From assembly GCA_900095095.1 (NCBI GenBank), contig FMBT01000408.1, positions 1 through 64,000 of the forward strand: 64,000 bases of DNA, written 5' to 3'. The notes below the pieces were generated by a model. The model was not told the DNA's origin, ran no database searches, and saw only the letters and a list, made by a program, of their open reading frames with translations. The translations under genes were made by a program, and so were the position numbers. This document shows positions 9,661 to 22,518 of this stretch, piece by piece (the stretch's first letter is position 1; each line of letters opens with the position of its first letter). This DNA comes from Fragilariopsis cylindrus CCMP1102. Taxonomy: Eukaryota > Bacillariophyta > Bacillariophyceae > Bacillariales > Bacillariaceae.

Positions 9661-12600
9661 ATGGGAAGAAAAGGACGTGGTCGTGGTGGTAATGGTGGAG
9701 GCAATCGCGATGGCAAAGCACCTACTGCTGTCGATGACGACAAGTCTCTATGGAAGACCGACAACAAATCGAATGAAAAAGGTAAAGGGAATTCAACTCG
9801 TGCCGGTAAAAACAAGCCTCGATATCTATCATATACTGACAAGTTGAAATGTGGAGAAAAGGAACTCGAGAACAGTCGTGATGCCCAACAATTTTTCAAA
9901 ATTCTTTCGAGAGATTATCAAGACGGCAAGAAGTTAGCATTACATTTTGATGAAGATATGGATCACGTACTGAAGGAAGCGACAGAACTCCTATACCCGG
10001 ATGTGTCTGAACCCATGAAGTTGTTAGCTGCAATGGGTGGAGAAGCGCTTACACAGGGCGTATACAAGGACAGGACTTTGCGCTGTTTCGAGACATTGTA
10101 CGGTGCAGAAGAATTTGTCTCAACCTTAACGCAGCACTTAACAACAGGAAGACTTACAGGACCAACGGATCATTCAACCATTGCGTGGTTTATTTTACAA
10201 CTTGGAAAGAGTGGCAATGAAGAGGTATTGAACGACCCCTAGCACGAGAACAAATTGAATTCTTCAAGATGAGTAGTAATCAGGTAGGATTTCCGCAACT
10301 TTCAAATCAGCTTGATGTTGTTTTTCAAGCAAAGAAGAAGGATTATGGAAACGAAGAAACAGTTGGAAGTGATAATATCGGTGCTGCTGCTGAGACTGGG
10401 GTCGTATCGCTAGACGCTGCACAGCGAATGATGCGACCACCCGGTGTTAGAGACCATGACAACGACAAGGAGAATTATCGAACGATATCGATCATCCCAA
10501 CGACAAGCGAACTGCAGTCGAAAGAAACTCCGTATTTACCACCAGCTGATGGATCGGAATACATTGATAATCCGGAAGCAGCTATATTGGATAGACAATT
10601 TCGACTCATGCGTGAAGATCTAGTCGGGACTGTAAAAGATGAACTCAAGGATGAATTCCAAATTAAAGCTCATCAACGTAGACGTTTATTGCCCGATCCA
10701 TTTATTGTGGGTTTTGGAATGAAACCAGAACCGCATGTAATTGTCCGTGTATCGATTCCAAGTCGACTTCAGCAACGTATACAATCCATGAAGAATTCAG
10801 AGGCATCGGAATTCTTCGAAAAAGGCCCAGGTAAACGAATTCTTCAACATGGTACTCTTGTGATGCTTGTCTATGATGCTACGATGACGACGATGACGGG
10901 AGTCACAAGCCGTAAAAAAAAGGATCGTGACATTAGGATTTCCGCGGTCGGAACCATTGTCGAAAGAATGAAACCATTGAAAATTATACCAGTGCCTGAA
11001 ACCTCGAAGAAGACGCGAGTTCTTGAGGTGGGTATTAGTTTTACTCCTGAGAGTATGAGAGCGATCACGCCGTTACTTCAAAAATTTGAAAGCAAGAAGA
11101 AAGGTGTATCGATGATCGGTACTAATGGTGGACTTTTCAATGCTTCAGCTGGTTTATTTTCACTTCTGCCTGTTTTGAAGGCACTAGTGAAAATGGATCA
11201 AATTCCAATGCGTGATCAGTTGGTACATTTGCATGAACCTCAAAAACCAAATCTTTCTCACGGGGGAAAACGCTTTTTGGATCTCAGTTCGAGTCTGCAA
11301 GAAGCAGTAGCAAGCGATCAAGCCCAAAAGTGTGCATTGGAAGAAATGTTTAAATCGAATACTGTATTGGTTCAAGGACCACCAGGGACTGGGAAGACCT
11401 ACGTAAGTAATTTCTACTACCAGTTGTTCTAAATTCAAAACATGTTACTATTTGCTGTTTTATCACTAACATACATTGGTTTCTTTATTATCACTTTTGA
11501 TTAATAGGTTGGTGTACAAATGGTGAAAGCAATGCTAGAATCCCAAAAGGAATCTACGTTGAGGATCCTTTGCTTATGCTACACTAATCACGCTCTCGAT
11601 AGTTTCCTTTTGGATCTTATCAAAGCGGGGGTGCCCAAGGAACTTTTTATACGTCTCGGATCTTCCCCCAAGATCGATCCACAGATCAAAGATAGATGTC
11701 TTGGGGTAGCCAATAGCTCTGTGGATAAACAATTTGGGAAACAAGCAAGTGCTGCATACGCGGTGATCAAAAAAGAATCCGAACGCTTAGAGTTGCGTTT
11801 CAAGGAGATCTTAGAAGATATCACAGATAAATCAGTCTGGGGCAAATCAGAATCATGGTGGCAAACAATAAGTGGATGGATGGAATCCGAGTATTATGAA
11901 GAACTCGATCAACTTCAGGTCCCCGATACTGCCGATGCTGATGGGTTCCAACGAACTGGAATAGGCGGTAAAAATATGAAACGAAACTATTTGTGGGAGA
12001 GATGGTTTACTGGCAATGGTAGAGGAATATTTCAAAAAGGAAATACGAAGCCAACAGGTTTGTGGGAATTGAAGAAGGATGAGAGGAAATCTTTGATTGA
12101 CGAATGGAACGAGGAATGGATCCAACCGAAGCTGGATCTTCTCGTATCAACAATGGAAAGTTTGCAAAAGAACGTAGAAGCGTTACGTACTTTGAGGCGT
12201 CACAATGATCTACGAGTCCTGGAAGAAGCTACTATTATTGGTTGCACGACTGTTGCTGCAGCGAAGTTCCAAGGCATGATTAATCCCGATGTTGTTATTG
12301 TCGAAGAAGCTGGCGAGATTTTGGAGTCGCACATCCTCGCTAACCTAGGAGACAAATGCGAGCAATTAATAATGATCGGAGATCATAAACAACTTAGGCC
12401 GAAGATTGATAACTATAGCTTAACGCAAGAATCGCAGAATGGTTTTGATTTAAATGTCAGCCTATTCGAAAGGCTGGTTCTCGCACCAGCAAGTCAAATC
12501 CCCGTCATTCCATTGACCGTACAGCATCGAATGCGTCCAGAGATATCACGAATTATTCGTGGCATGGCATTATACGATAAACTCGAAGATCATGATAGCA

Positions 12601-15600
12601 CGAAAGGGCGAAATAATGTTTGTGGCGTTGCTAATGACGTCGTTTTTATTGATCATCGTTTCCCAGAGAAGGCTGACGAAGCAACAGCTGCTGTAGGAAT
12701 GGAGACTAAAGTGAATCCGTATGAAGGTACGCATATGTGCTTTGTTTTATTATGGTTATATGTTTGTTCGCTTCGTTGTAGACTTGTCTCTCACTCTCTC
12801 TAAGTTGACATGGTTGTGAGCATCGCCAAGTACATAATCCAACAGGGCCAATATTCTACGGATCAAATCACAATATTAACGCCATACTTAGGCCAACTTT
12901 CGCTCATACGCAAAAAACTTCAGGAGACGAAATTGGGGTCTCACCTATCTGATCAAGGTACGTGGTTGTCATTCTTAGTTTGTTTGTCGGTTTGGAACAG
13001 AGTGAAATGAAATTGTCGAATGTAGCTCATCGATCGACCACTTGTTTCTGTTTGTCTGTTTTTTTTCCTCAAAAAATAAAAATATACCAAATGATAGACT
13101 TTGGCGATCTTGTTCGTCATAACTTGAATGATGGTTCTGGAGGGCACGCCGACAAAAAAATCCGGATCGCAACTGTCGATAACTTCCAAGGGGAAGAATC
13201 AGACGTTGTTATAATCAGCCTTGTACGATCAGACCCTGTAGGCGGGAGAATTGGTTTTCTATCTTCGGAACAGCGAATCAATGTTTTATTCTCGCGTGCA
13301 CGGGAGGGTATGTATATTGTGGGTAATCTTGAAAGCTTGACCGAATGTGCATCAAAACCCGGTCGGGAGTTATGGTCCAACTTGAAAGCTGTATTTGATG
13401 ATGGTAACAACGTATATGATTACTTTCCGGCAAATTGTCAGAAACATAAGACGTTGCACAATATTCGAACGCCCGAAGACTTTGTTCGGTTGGCTCCAGA
13501 AGGAGGGTGTGCCTTAAAATGTACGTTACTACTAGAATGTGGTCATCAATGCCCTAAAAGGTGTCACGGGCATGTAGAGCGTGTACACTCGCTAGTTAAA
13601 TGCAAAGAGAAAGTAGAAGACGTTTGCTCTTATGGGCACAAACAGTTACGCGAGTGCTATTCAACTGTGAAGTGTACAAAAACTACGAAATGGCTTTGCC
13701 CAAGAGGTCACTCACTCCAAGGTATGTGTCAGAAAGGTAGACCCAAGACATGCAAAGCGTGCGACAGACTGGAAAAACTTGAAGAGGAGGCAGAAAGAGA
13801 AGCAGAAGAACAAGAAAGAAAGCTTCATGAACGAGAAGAACATTTAGCTGCGACAAAATCAAAGCTTGCGACCATTGTGGGGAGTCAAGAAAGTGCATCT
13901 AAATTCAAATTGATTGAACTCGAACAAAAGCTGCTTGATGAAGAGGTATCTAGAGCACTTGCTCCGACATCTGTAGATTCAGACTCAGATTCACTCGATT
14001 CCGTAATCGATACGAATATTGGTAGTATCCAAAAGGAAAATTCGAAAGAATTAATAGAAACGGATGATGGTGACACTCAAGCTGAAGATGTTGTATCAGC
14101 TTTAGCTTTAGCTTTCGAAGTAGAAGGATCTGCTGTTTGCAACAATGACAGCGGTGACAGTGGTGGTGACAGTGGTGGTGACGGTGGTGGTGACGGTGGT
14201 GGCGGCGACGACGAAGGTGATGACAACAACTCCGTGACCAGCGTTGGACATAGCGCACCGTGTTCGGTGGAAATCACGAGAACAAAGAATCCCACAAAAA
14301 AGTTAGATGATACAGCCAAATCCATTCCACTGCAGATTCCCTTAAAGTCGAACAGTTTATTCCGTAATGCTGATTTCTGCGATGCCATACAAAAATTTCA
14401 AGCTGAACTATTTCTGGAGGCTGACGATGTAATTGAAAATTGCTTTAATATAAAGCAAAATAAAAGCAATACGGATACGCTTCATGCATTCCGATATTTA
14501 ATCCACGACTCACTGGACCCCTCGGAAAAGAAATGGGAAGAAGCGCATTCATATGCGAACAAAATGAAAAAACCTAAGTCGTTTAATGAAGCCATTCAAT
14601 CATGGGCTTCTTTTGTTAGTTTTGCCTCAACAAACGAATTCCCGTCAATCGCGAAAGAAATTGCCGGACTATTTTTTTCATACAAAGACATCTCTAACGA
14701 TGCAGCGAATAGTCTTCTTGAAATCGGTCGGCACCGTGCAAAACAAATCTGCAGCTCGATATCAGTCAAACCATCGAAGGAGATCGAAGTCGAAGCGATA
14801 ATCAAAAAAGAATGGATCAATATTTCCATGCAGGACCCTAACGCACCGGCCGTCGTAAATGAAGTGCTAAGAATGACCGGTTTGAATGAAGTTAAACAAG
14901 CCCTGATCGATCAGTATAATCGGATTAGAATTGCTCAACTACAAGGCGATGATTCAGCCTCGTCGTACAACGTCCGTTTTGAGGGAAACCCAGGTACTGG
15001 TAAGTAAAATATAAACTATATATACAATTTGGCACGCTGTTTTGAAAAACCGTTATGTATGCCAGCTCTTCTCACTCAATATTTTCACACTCAAAACGCT
15101 TTTGACAGGCAAGACAACGATTGCTCGCCACTATTCCACATTTCTTCAGCAGCTTACTGTGCTGCCTGAAAATTCAATTACGCTTGACGTTACTGCCGCT
15201 TCATTGAAAAACAAAGGCATCTCTCATTTGGAAGAGCTGCTCGAAAATGTGAGACAAGCAGGCGGGGGTGTGATATTCATTGACGAGGCATATCAGCTTG
15301 CAAAGGGTGTGAATGGAGAGAGCATTCTTGATTTCATTCTACCTATATGCGAATCTCTTGATGGACCTTATGGAAAACTCGTCTGGATTCTTGCGGGATA
15401 TCCAAAAGAAATGGAAAAACTATTTGAACAAAATGTAGGGTTGCCATCGAGATTTCCGCAACGCTTCACTTTTGCTGATTATAGTGCCGTCCAGATGGAA
15501 TGTATTTTTCAAGGATTCATGAGATTCAAAAAAGCTAAACCCAAGGAATCGGGTCCAAAGAAGCAACAAGACCAAAAGAAAGTAATGAACGTCTCCGTGC

Positions 15601-18600
15601 CACAGTATTTGTCTCGTACAAGCTACAGAAGACCCGCTTATGATAGTACACATGGTGACACCTACAACGATCGGTTCGGAAACAGCTGGACATGTGATAC
15701 TAACAGGGGAATGTGGCTTGACCAGCATGGAAATTCGACTGGTTACCATCCCGATGATATTGGTGCGGAAGGAAATCCATTAGCATCAAAGGATTCCCAG
15801 ACATGGAAACACGATGGGAGCTCATGGGTGTCTAATAATGGCGACCAACAAGCCCATTATCCTGGCTCTCCAGACCCAAAGAATGAATCTTATGGTAAAA
15901 TGGAGCCACGAAATCCTCGTTTTACCTGCCAAGACGATAAGTTTCTTCGGATAGCAATGCGTAGACTTGAACGACAGTCAAACCGCCCGGGGTTTGGAAA
16001 TGCTCGTACTGTTCGAACGTTTTTCGATACGGTAAGAGAAAGGCAGGCAAAAAGAATTTCAAGAGAGATTAAAAAAGGGCGCAGAGTGGATTATTTCCTT
16101 TTCACCAAGGACGATATACTTGGGATTGCTTTGGACGAATCTCAGTTAAAGAAGAGTGATGCTTACGTCAAATTGCAGCAAATGGAAGGACTGATGCCAG
16201 TGAAAGAACAGATCGATCTTCTTATCCACTTGGGTTCAAGCAACCTAAAGAGGGAGGAGTCCGAACGCCCATTGCTCGAAGTTACGTTGAATCGAGTCTT
16301 TTTGGGAAATCCTGGAACTGGTACGTTGATATTCTCATACCTCGTGATCTGTTATTCTGAACCCTATGATACTAATATACGTAAACATATTCCATACTCA
16401 ATTTATTCATCTCGTATTTTAAATTCTGAACCAACCCTATTATATTGAATCAACCCTATTATACCTCAATGTATTCATTACTCAAAATATTCACAGGCAA
16501 AACCACGGTGGCCAAAATTTATGGCCAATTGCTTACAGAGATGGGTTTATTATCGAAAGGTGAAGTGATTGTCAAAACCCCATCGGACTTCACGGGTAAA
16601 TGGTTGGGGTCGTCCGAAAAGAATACAAGAGATATCCTACGTGCTGCCGAAGGTAATGTCCTAGTGATAGATGAGGCGTATGCGTTATGTACCAACAGCG
16701 AATTAAATGGATGGTCAGATCCTTATGGTACCGCAGTAATTAATACCCTTGTGGAGCAGATCCAAGCACGTCCTGGTGATGATCGGGCAGTCGTGATGCT
16801 CGGTTACCGAAAGGAAATGGAACAAATGTTTAGGAATGTTAATCCTGGTCTGTCACGTCGGTTTCAACTGGAGCACGCCTATGATTTTCCTGATTATGAC
16901 GACGCGTCGTTACTGAAAATTCTACGAAAAAAAGCAAAAGACAGCCATTTACAGATATCTATTCCTGTTGCAAAACGTGCCGTTCGCAAATTAGCTAGAA
17001 GCCGTGCAAAGCCTAATTTTGGCAATGGTGGTGCAGTCGATTCTCTTCTATCGATAGCCAAAGAAACAATGCAGAAGAGAGACGGAACATCAAACGAATT
17101 GACCAAGGATGATTTTGCGATCGAAGACGATGGTTTTGATGAAGCAGAACTTGATAGTCTTTTCGAAGATATGATTGGCATGGACAATGTCATCAACAAA
17201 TTAGAAGACTTAAAGCGTGTCGTTAAATTTGCCAAGGCTCGGGGCGAGAATCCATCCGATTCTGTCAGTTTCAATTATCTTTTCTTGGGCAATCCTGGGA
17301 CAGGGAAGACATCAATAGCGCGATGTATGGGTCGTATGTTCAATATTTTAGGCTTATTGCCTGATGACGAAGTCTTTGAATATACGCCAAAGGATTTTAT
17401 TACTGGTTTTGTTGGTCAAGCTGGGAAGAAAACTACAGAAATATTGGAAAAGAGTCGTGGTGGTGTTTTATTCATCGATGAGGCATATCAGCTGAATCCG
17501 CAAAGAGGTGGACAATTCATGACAGAGGTGGTTGACGAATTGTGCGCCAAGCTTACTGACGTCGAATATAAAGGTAAAATATTGGTTCTACTTGCTGGAT
17601 ACGATGCCGATATGGACGAAATGATATCAGTCAATCCAGGCCTCAAATCAAGATTCGCAGAACGGATTGCATTTGAAGATCTTTCTGAAGATGCAACTCG
17701 CGACCTTATTCTGTTGAAACTGACGAAGAAGAAAATCCCTTTGGGTACCGAAGATTCCAAATCAGAGGAGCTACTAACCCTTGCACGCACACTTGTCAAT
17801 AGCAAAGATTTTGCTAACGGTCGTGATGTCGATACTATATGCGATAGAACGTACGCTGAACTTGCGAAGCGTTCTGGGTCGAATCGTAACACTGTTGTTA
17901 GTCTTGACGACGTGAGGAAAGCGATTGATTCGCTTATCATTTCACGAAAGCCACATGTAGATAGCCGGTCATGCATGGAGATTGATCTAAAAGATCAAGC
18001 CTTTTCGACACCAACGCTATCGAAAGCACCCCCAATCACAGATCTGGAATTAGAGGAGAAAGTTGAAGAGGAGGAGGAGGAGGAGGAAGAGAATCTTTCT
18101 GAAGAAGGAGAAATCACAGAGGAAGATAAAAATCCTTTCAATAATTTAAATGCTAATCATATGAAAGGTCTACAAGATGTTGTAGAAGAAATGGGTTTGA
18201 ATACTTTGGAGGGAATCAAAAGATTAAAATCGTCGAAGAATGATGATCATGACAATAATGACTTAATTCAAAGACTGATGGAATATCTAAATATTTCAAT
18301 GGATGTTGCACACAAATTTATTAATGAATGGCGGATGGCACACAAGGAAGCTAATCGACAGACGAAAATGAAAATGTTTAACAGTAAATGTAATGGTATG
18401 GAAGCTATATGGCATTGTAATTGTTCATTCCATATCAATTGTTTGCAATCAATACTACTACTACTACTACTTGTTGCAATTCCACTTTCACCACAAGAAG
18501 TATCATTATCAGTAGCAGTACTATCAGAAGTATCAGTATCAGTAGTATCAGTAGACGTAGACGTACACGTAGGAGAACAACAATTTTGTGTTACATTGAA

Positions 18601-18664
18601 ACGCATTTTTTCTAATGTAATTGTATCAGCATCTGTCATCATCACATACTTTGCACCAATATGA
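9661..18664 (+). CDS. ZNFX1/NFX1-type SF1 helicase fused to three CbxX/CfxQ AAA ATPase modules (6 exons, one apparent frame break)
   Basis: About 2,798 aa from exons 9661-11402, 11508-12726, 12805-12957, 13098-14999, 15109-16320 and 16497-18664. The N-terminus is RG-rich (MGRKGRGRGGNGGG). SF1 helicase: Walker A GPPGTGKTYVG near residue 580, motif II VVIVEEAGE near 845, motif III IGDHKQLRPK, later VDNFQGEESDVV and LFSRAREGMY. An NFX1-like Cys/His zinc region (LLLECGHQCPKRCHGHVERV) lies at about 1175-1260, then a charged coiled coil. AAA1 about 1630-1815 (GNPGTGKTTIA, VIFIDEAYQL), AAA2 2020-2210 (GNPGTGKTTVA, VLVIDEAYAL), AAA3 2295-2545 (GNPGTGKTSIA, VLFIDEAYQL), then an acidic stretch and a UBA-like helical tail. 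Frame breaks by one base at a C4 run (10236-10239): ...EEVLND must continue into LAREQIEFF. A helicase/zinc/AAA order is known in fungi; an RNA-surveillance role is inference. Confidence 0.85.
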
Positions 18665-19161
18665 TAGGCAACAATACCACATAAACCTAATCCAGAACCT
18701 AATTCTAATACACGTTTACCAATAATAAATTTCATAGTCATATTCCTATTATCATTTTTATTTTCTTCTTCTTCCTGCTTATTATCATGATTCATTAGAT
18801 AGTTTGCTAATCGTGGTGCAGCATCCCATAATGTTACACCAGTGGATTGGGCTGTTTCATCACTATCTAATTTATATCCGGATAAATATAATCTTTTTTT
18901 GTTAGATATTACTTTCTTCTTCGTTGTCGTTGTTAGTACATCAAAAGGAAATTTCAAACTTTTATCAACATTCGCAAACAAATCAAATGGAGATGATTCG
19001 TCATCATCTTTTTCTTCTTTTGGAGATGATGACGATGATGGAATTGACATCGACGTCGACGTTGATGTCGACGTCAAATCTTCTCCTCCTCCCCATCCAC
19101 CTGGTGCCTCGATCCATTCTTTTTCTGCTTCTACTGGTAGTACTGTGTCCGAGTCTTGCAT
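18268..19161 (-). CDS. METTL21-like (Methyltransf_16) protein, C-terminally truncated
   Basis: 297-aa frame. Residues about 118-195 match the lysine-methyltransferase family of METTL21: GVTLWDAAPRLANYL, then SAM motif I VLELGSGLGLCGIVAYHIGA and KYVMMTDAD with NVTQN. After a Ser/Thr-rich insertion the CKQLIWNEQ strand (family: L.W) appears, but the following family block D-l-I-l-.-D-v-.-Y is absent and the remaining 50 residues resemble nothing. The last 397 bp overlap the end of the helicase/AAA gene on the other strand. Either the 3' half was lost in a rearrangement or an unseen intron leads to a further exon. Activity is doubtful if truncated. Confidence 0.65.
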   Translation of the reverse strand: MQDSDTVLPVEAEKEWIEAPGGWGGGEDLTSTSTSTSMSIPSSSSSPKEEKDDDESSPFDLFANVDKSLKFPFDVLTTTTKKKVISNKKRLYLSGYKLDSDETAQSTGVTLWDAAPRLANYLMNHDNKQEEEENKNDNRNMTMKFIIGKRVLELGSGLGLCGIVAYHIGAKYVMMTDADTITLEKMRFNVTQNCCSPTCTSTSTDTTDTDTSDSTATDNDTSCGESGIATSSSSSSIDCKQLIWNEQLQCHIASIPLHLLLNIFIFVCRLASLCAIRHSLINLCATSIEIFRYSISL

Positions 19162-19670
19162 TTTATCTCTTCTAACTAACTACCGTACAGTACTGCCGAG
19201 TAAGTTACGCAAAGCAAGTGCGGGAATTACTTACGAGTACCGGTAAGTTAGTTGCTTTGGCAATTTTTGTGTTTTTGTGTGGTAAAACAAAAAATCGAAA
19301 ACTTCTTCCTCTTTCTTGATTTGGGATTTTCTTGTGGACATCATTTATTCTTCTCGTGACTGCTTATTAGATTAGCTCATGAATGAACAAATCAATAAAG
19401 AAGCTGTTTCAGTACTATCGCTGGAAAATGACTACGGTTAATATTTTTCAGAATGCTATTTTGTATCGAGAATCTAATAATATATATGATAGCATTCATG
19501 TGTTTGTGTGTTGACTAACCTATCCGAATTTTGTAAACGAGAATCTTTCATACATCATGTGTTGACTGACAACGTTAAGCGAGAATCTAATCTATGATAT
19601 ACTACTGTGTGCTGATTTGTACTTTTTAATGTCTTATTCTTAATTTAATTTCTTAATTCTTAATTTGCAT
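19162..19670. other. intergenic
   Basis: Upstream of the methyltransferase and downstream of XAP5. A/T-rich; no gene seen. Confidence 0.4.
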
Positions 19671-21111
19671 TTATTTTTCGTGTGTAACAATTTTTCCAGC
19701 AATTGTATACCCACCATAATTCTTAGCTGGATCATATACCTCCCATCGTGATGCTGGGAAAATATGTTTATTTCGTTCATACCAGCTACGTTCCACGACT
19801 TTTCCTGGATGGGATTCATCCTATAATAACATATATATAAATATTATAATATATAGAGTTGGTAAGTAATTCAAAAAATCAAAAATTAAAACGGAGGATT
19901 GAAAACAAAAAAGAGACGAAATATTGTTAGGATAAAATTGGAATGAAAAGAAAGACAACAAAATAGAAGGTTTTTTCCTTTAAAATGTTTGAAAAAAAAA
20001 ACTCTCACTAACATACACAACATACCTTTTCAATACGAACATCGGTGGGACCCATTCGTATATCATCGCGGACATCAAAATGAAATAATGGTCCAGATTT
20101 ACCACGTGCTTTTGTGACAATTAAATCATAAAATGTGATATCATGTGGTAAAATTAAATCTTCTTTGACATATAATAATGCATCACTGGCCACACTACCT
20201 AATTCACGAAAATCTAAACATAAATCTTTACGGATAATTTCTAAAAATTCACCCACATTATCACCTTTGGTGATTGTAACTGTTCGTCGATGTCCCGATC
20301 CATCCCAATAGGAATAGGTAATTTCTAATTGTTCGGTCTTAATCTTAATTTGTTGTTCTTTCCATTCTTTTTCCAATCGAATTCTTTCTAATTTTATGGC
20401 AGTTTCACGATCCTTATCAGGTAAAAATGATGTATCAATTGTTGGATCTTTTTTGGACGACGATGATGATAATGATAATGATTTCTTAATTAGTTTCGCT
20501 TTAGTTTCATTTTCTGTTGACATTGTTGACATTGCTGTTGTTGTTACTTCATCCTTGCTCTTCTCGTCACCTTTATTCCCTTCTTTCTTATTGTCAATTT
20601 TAGCTTCATCCTTCTCCTCTTCTTCTTCATCCTCCTCCTCATCATGAAAACTTAATAATGCAGCACGTTTTTTCTTATCTTTTTTTTTCTTTTTGGTACG
20701 TTTTGCTTCTTTTTTGGATGCAATTAATGCTTGTGCTGCCGCAATCAATTTTTCTTCTGGTGTCATTTCTGAATCCGATAATCCGGAACGATCTTTTTCA
20801 TTGGTGGCGGTCATAAATTCTTCGGCGGTAACTAATCCCACAGTTTTTGCTTTAAATGCTTGTTCTTCTACATTACCAATCCGTGCTGGTTGAAATTTGC
20901 TATTAATATTTAAATGTGTATTTTCATTGTCCTGTATCCGTTGACGTTTCCGTTGTTCAAATTCTTGTTGTTCTTCTTCACGTTGTTTATCTAAACGCAT
21001 GGCACGTGCACCACTGGTATTCCCTTCTACTGTACGTGATCCAGCTTCTGGACGATGAAATTTATGAAAATCACCACTTGGTACTGTTGATGTTGATTGT
21101 GATGACGACAT
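19671..21111 (-). CDS. XAP5/FAM50 family nuclear protein (2 exons)
   Basis: 411 aa from 20026-21111 and 19671-19820 on the minus strand; the 205-bp intron (GTATGT...TATAG) is phase 0. The C-terminal XAP5 domain is unmistakable: [55 protein letters not shown], then exon 2 [31 protein letters not shown] and [12 protein letters not shown] at the exact end typical of the family. The first half is a charged, Lys/Glu-rich region with a [10 protein letters not shown] nuclear signal. Family members (human FAM50A, plant XCT) associate with the spliceosome; that role is transferred from family knowledge. Confidence 0.93.
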
Positions 21112-21542
21112 GATTGATATATGATGATTGATGATGATTGCTGATTGTACTATTGCTTTAAATTGAATTGGTTTGCTCTATTACTTGTACAATGGAGTTT
21201 AATGAATGTTCACTGTTTCCTTTTGATTGTGCTGTCGTCCCGTAATAATGATTTTATTTATTCCTTTTCCTTTGATAGTACTGAAACAGCTTCTTTAATG
21301 ATTCGTTCATTTCGACATATAAGATGCCCATTTTCTTGATTTTTCTCCTTCAACATCATCAATTTTATTATTTGTTTTCGTTACATTACGTCGACAGAGG
21401 ACTTGTGAGGACACCCGATATTCAGCTAGTACCATATAACTTTGACCCAAGACACGCATAATACACAGGTTTACTCACTCTCAAACAAAAAGAAAACGAG
21501 AAACGGTAGTAGCAAAAGTTGACTTTTAAAAGATTAATTAAT
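21112..21542. other. divergent intergenic region
   Basis: Shared upstream region of XAP5 (minus) and the first MYND gene (plus). The last 40 bases contain CAAAAGTTGACTTTTAAAAG just before the MYND ATG; a near match, CAAAAGTTGATTTTAAAAT, precedes the ATG of the paralogue at 33.7 kb. Confidence 0.4.
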
Positions 21543-22518
21543 ATGGGACGAAAACAAAAATTGCGACAAGAAAAACGCAATATTAAAAAACAAGGTAGCG
21601 GCGACGGCGGCGGCGGAAGTTACGACAGCAGCAGATGCAACAACAGATTCAACTGAAGATGCAATAGTATATGCAGATGCGGCAAAAAAACAAGGAACAG
21701 TAGAAGTGCTAGAAAAGGCGGAAGCACTAGAGAATCAGTTTCCGAAATCGGACATGTATTTTCAAGCAACGGCGGATACTGATAACATTACTGGAAAAGA
21801 ACAATATGAGTTATTCAAACAAGGCGCCAAAGAACATGGGTGTGTACATAGCATGTACCTCTGGGGGAAAACAATGCTAGCGCATACTCCAGACGGAATG
21901 TTAATGCCGGTACATTTAGCTCTTCCTTGGTTTTTGGAAGGAGCAATTCGTGGAAGTTCTAAATGTATGATGAGTTTGATGTGGGAGGTTTATTTCAGTA
22001 AGGCCGATCGAAAAGCAGATGCATTGCAGGACTACTGGGGGAAAATCACCAAAAAATACCATAGCGGTACTAGTTTGGTGGATAGTATGAAAATTCTGAA
22101 ATGTTCAGTGACACGAAAATGTGTCATTTGTTCGAAAACAGATACTAAAACATTAACACTCCAACAATGTCAAGGGTGTAGCGTGTATTGTTATTGTGGT
22201 GAAGGGTGTCAGGCTATACATTGGGAGGAACGCAAACACAGGAATGAATGTAAGCAAGTGCATATTCTGAATAAGTACCATAAGCCTTATGCTAAGGAAA
22301 TCCGTGATGCAGTAATTCGTGGTGATAAAGAAATCCCTTCATTAGAAAAGTTACGATACAAATTAGGGTTGACACGACCTCAAGGAGAATATGATGAATT
22401 CTTTGAACCTACCCATAATGGAAATCCTTTCAATCCTCGTGATTGTCTTACTGGAAGGGACGATGGAACATTATGGGTAGGATCCTTTCCCAACAGTCCG
22501 ATCGGAACACAATCTTAA
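21543..22518 (+). CDS. MYND zinc-finger protein, paralogue of the 32.8-kb gene, with apparent 1-nt frame break
   Basis: The start MGRKQKLRQEKRNIKK matches MGRKQKLRQERKIKNN of the gene at 32804-33745, but this frame stops after about 36 codons while the conserved body continues in the next frame. The shift falls near an A6 run at about 21585; one A fewer would restore about 324 aa. Body: FPKSDMYFQA, YELFKQGAKEHGCVHSM, HLALPWFLEGAIRG (a Sel1-like helical region), then a MYND finger CVICSKTDTKTLTLQQCQGC with CYCGEGCQAIHWEERKHRNEC. Without the upstream part a start at 21751 would still keep finger and body. Either a pseudogene in early decay or a sequencing error. Confidence 0.75.

Noticed and set aside
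12962-13097. Coding extension upstream of DFGDLVRHNL in the helicase gene
   Set aside because: The frame is open by chance through an intron; joining 12957 to 13098 keeps phase and the helicase motif spacing.
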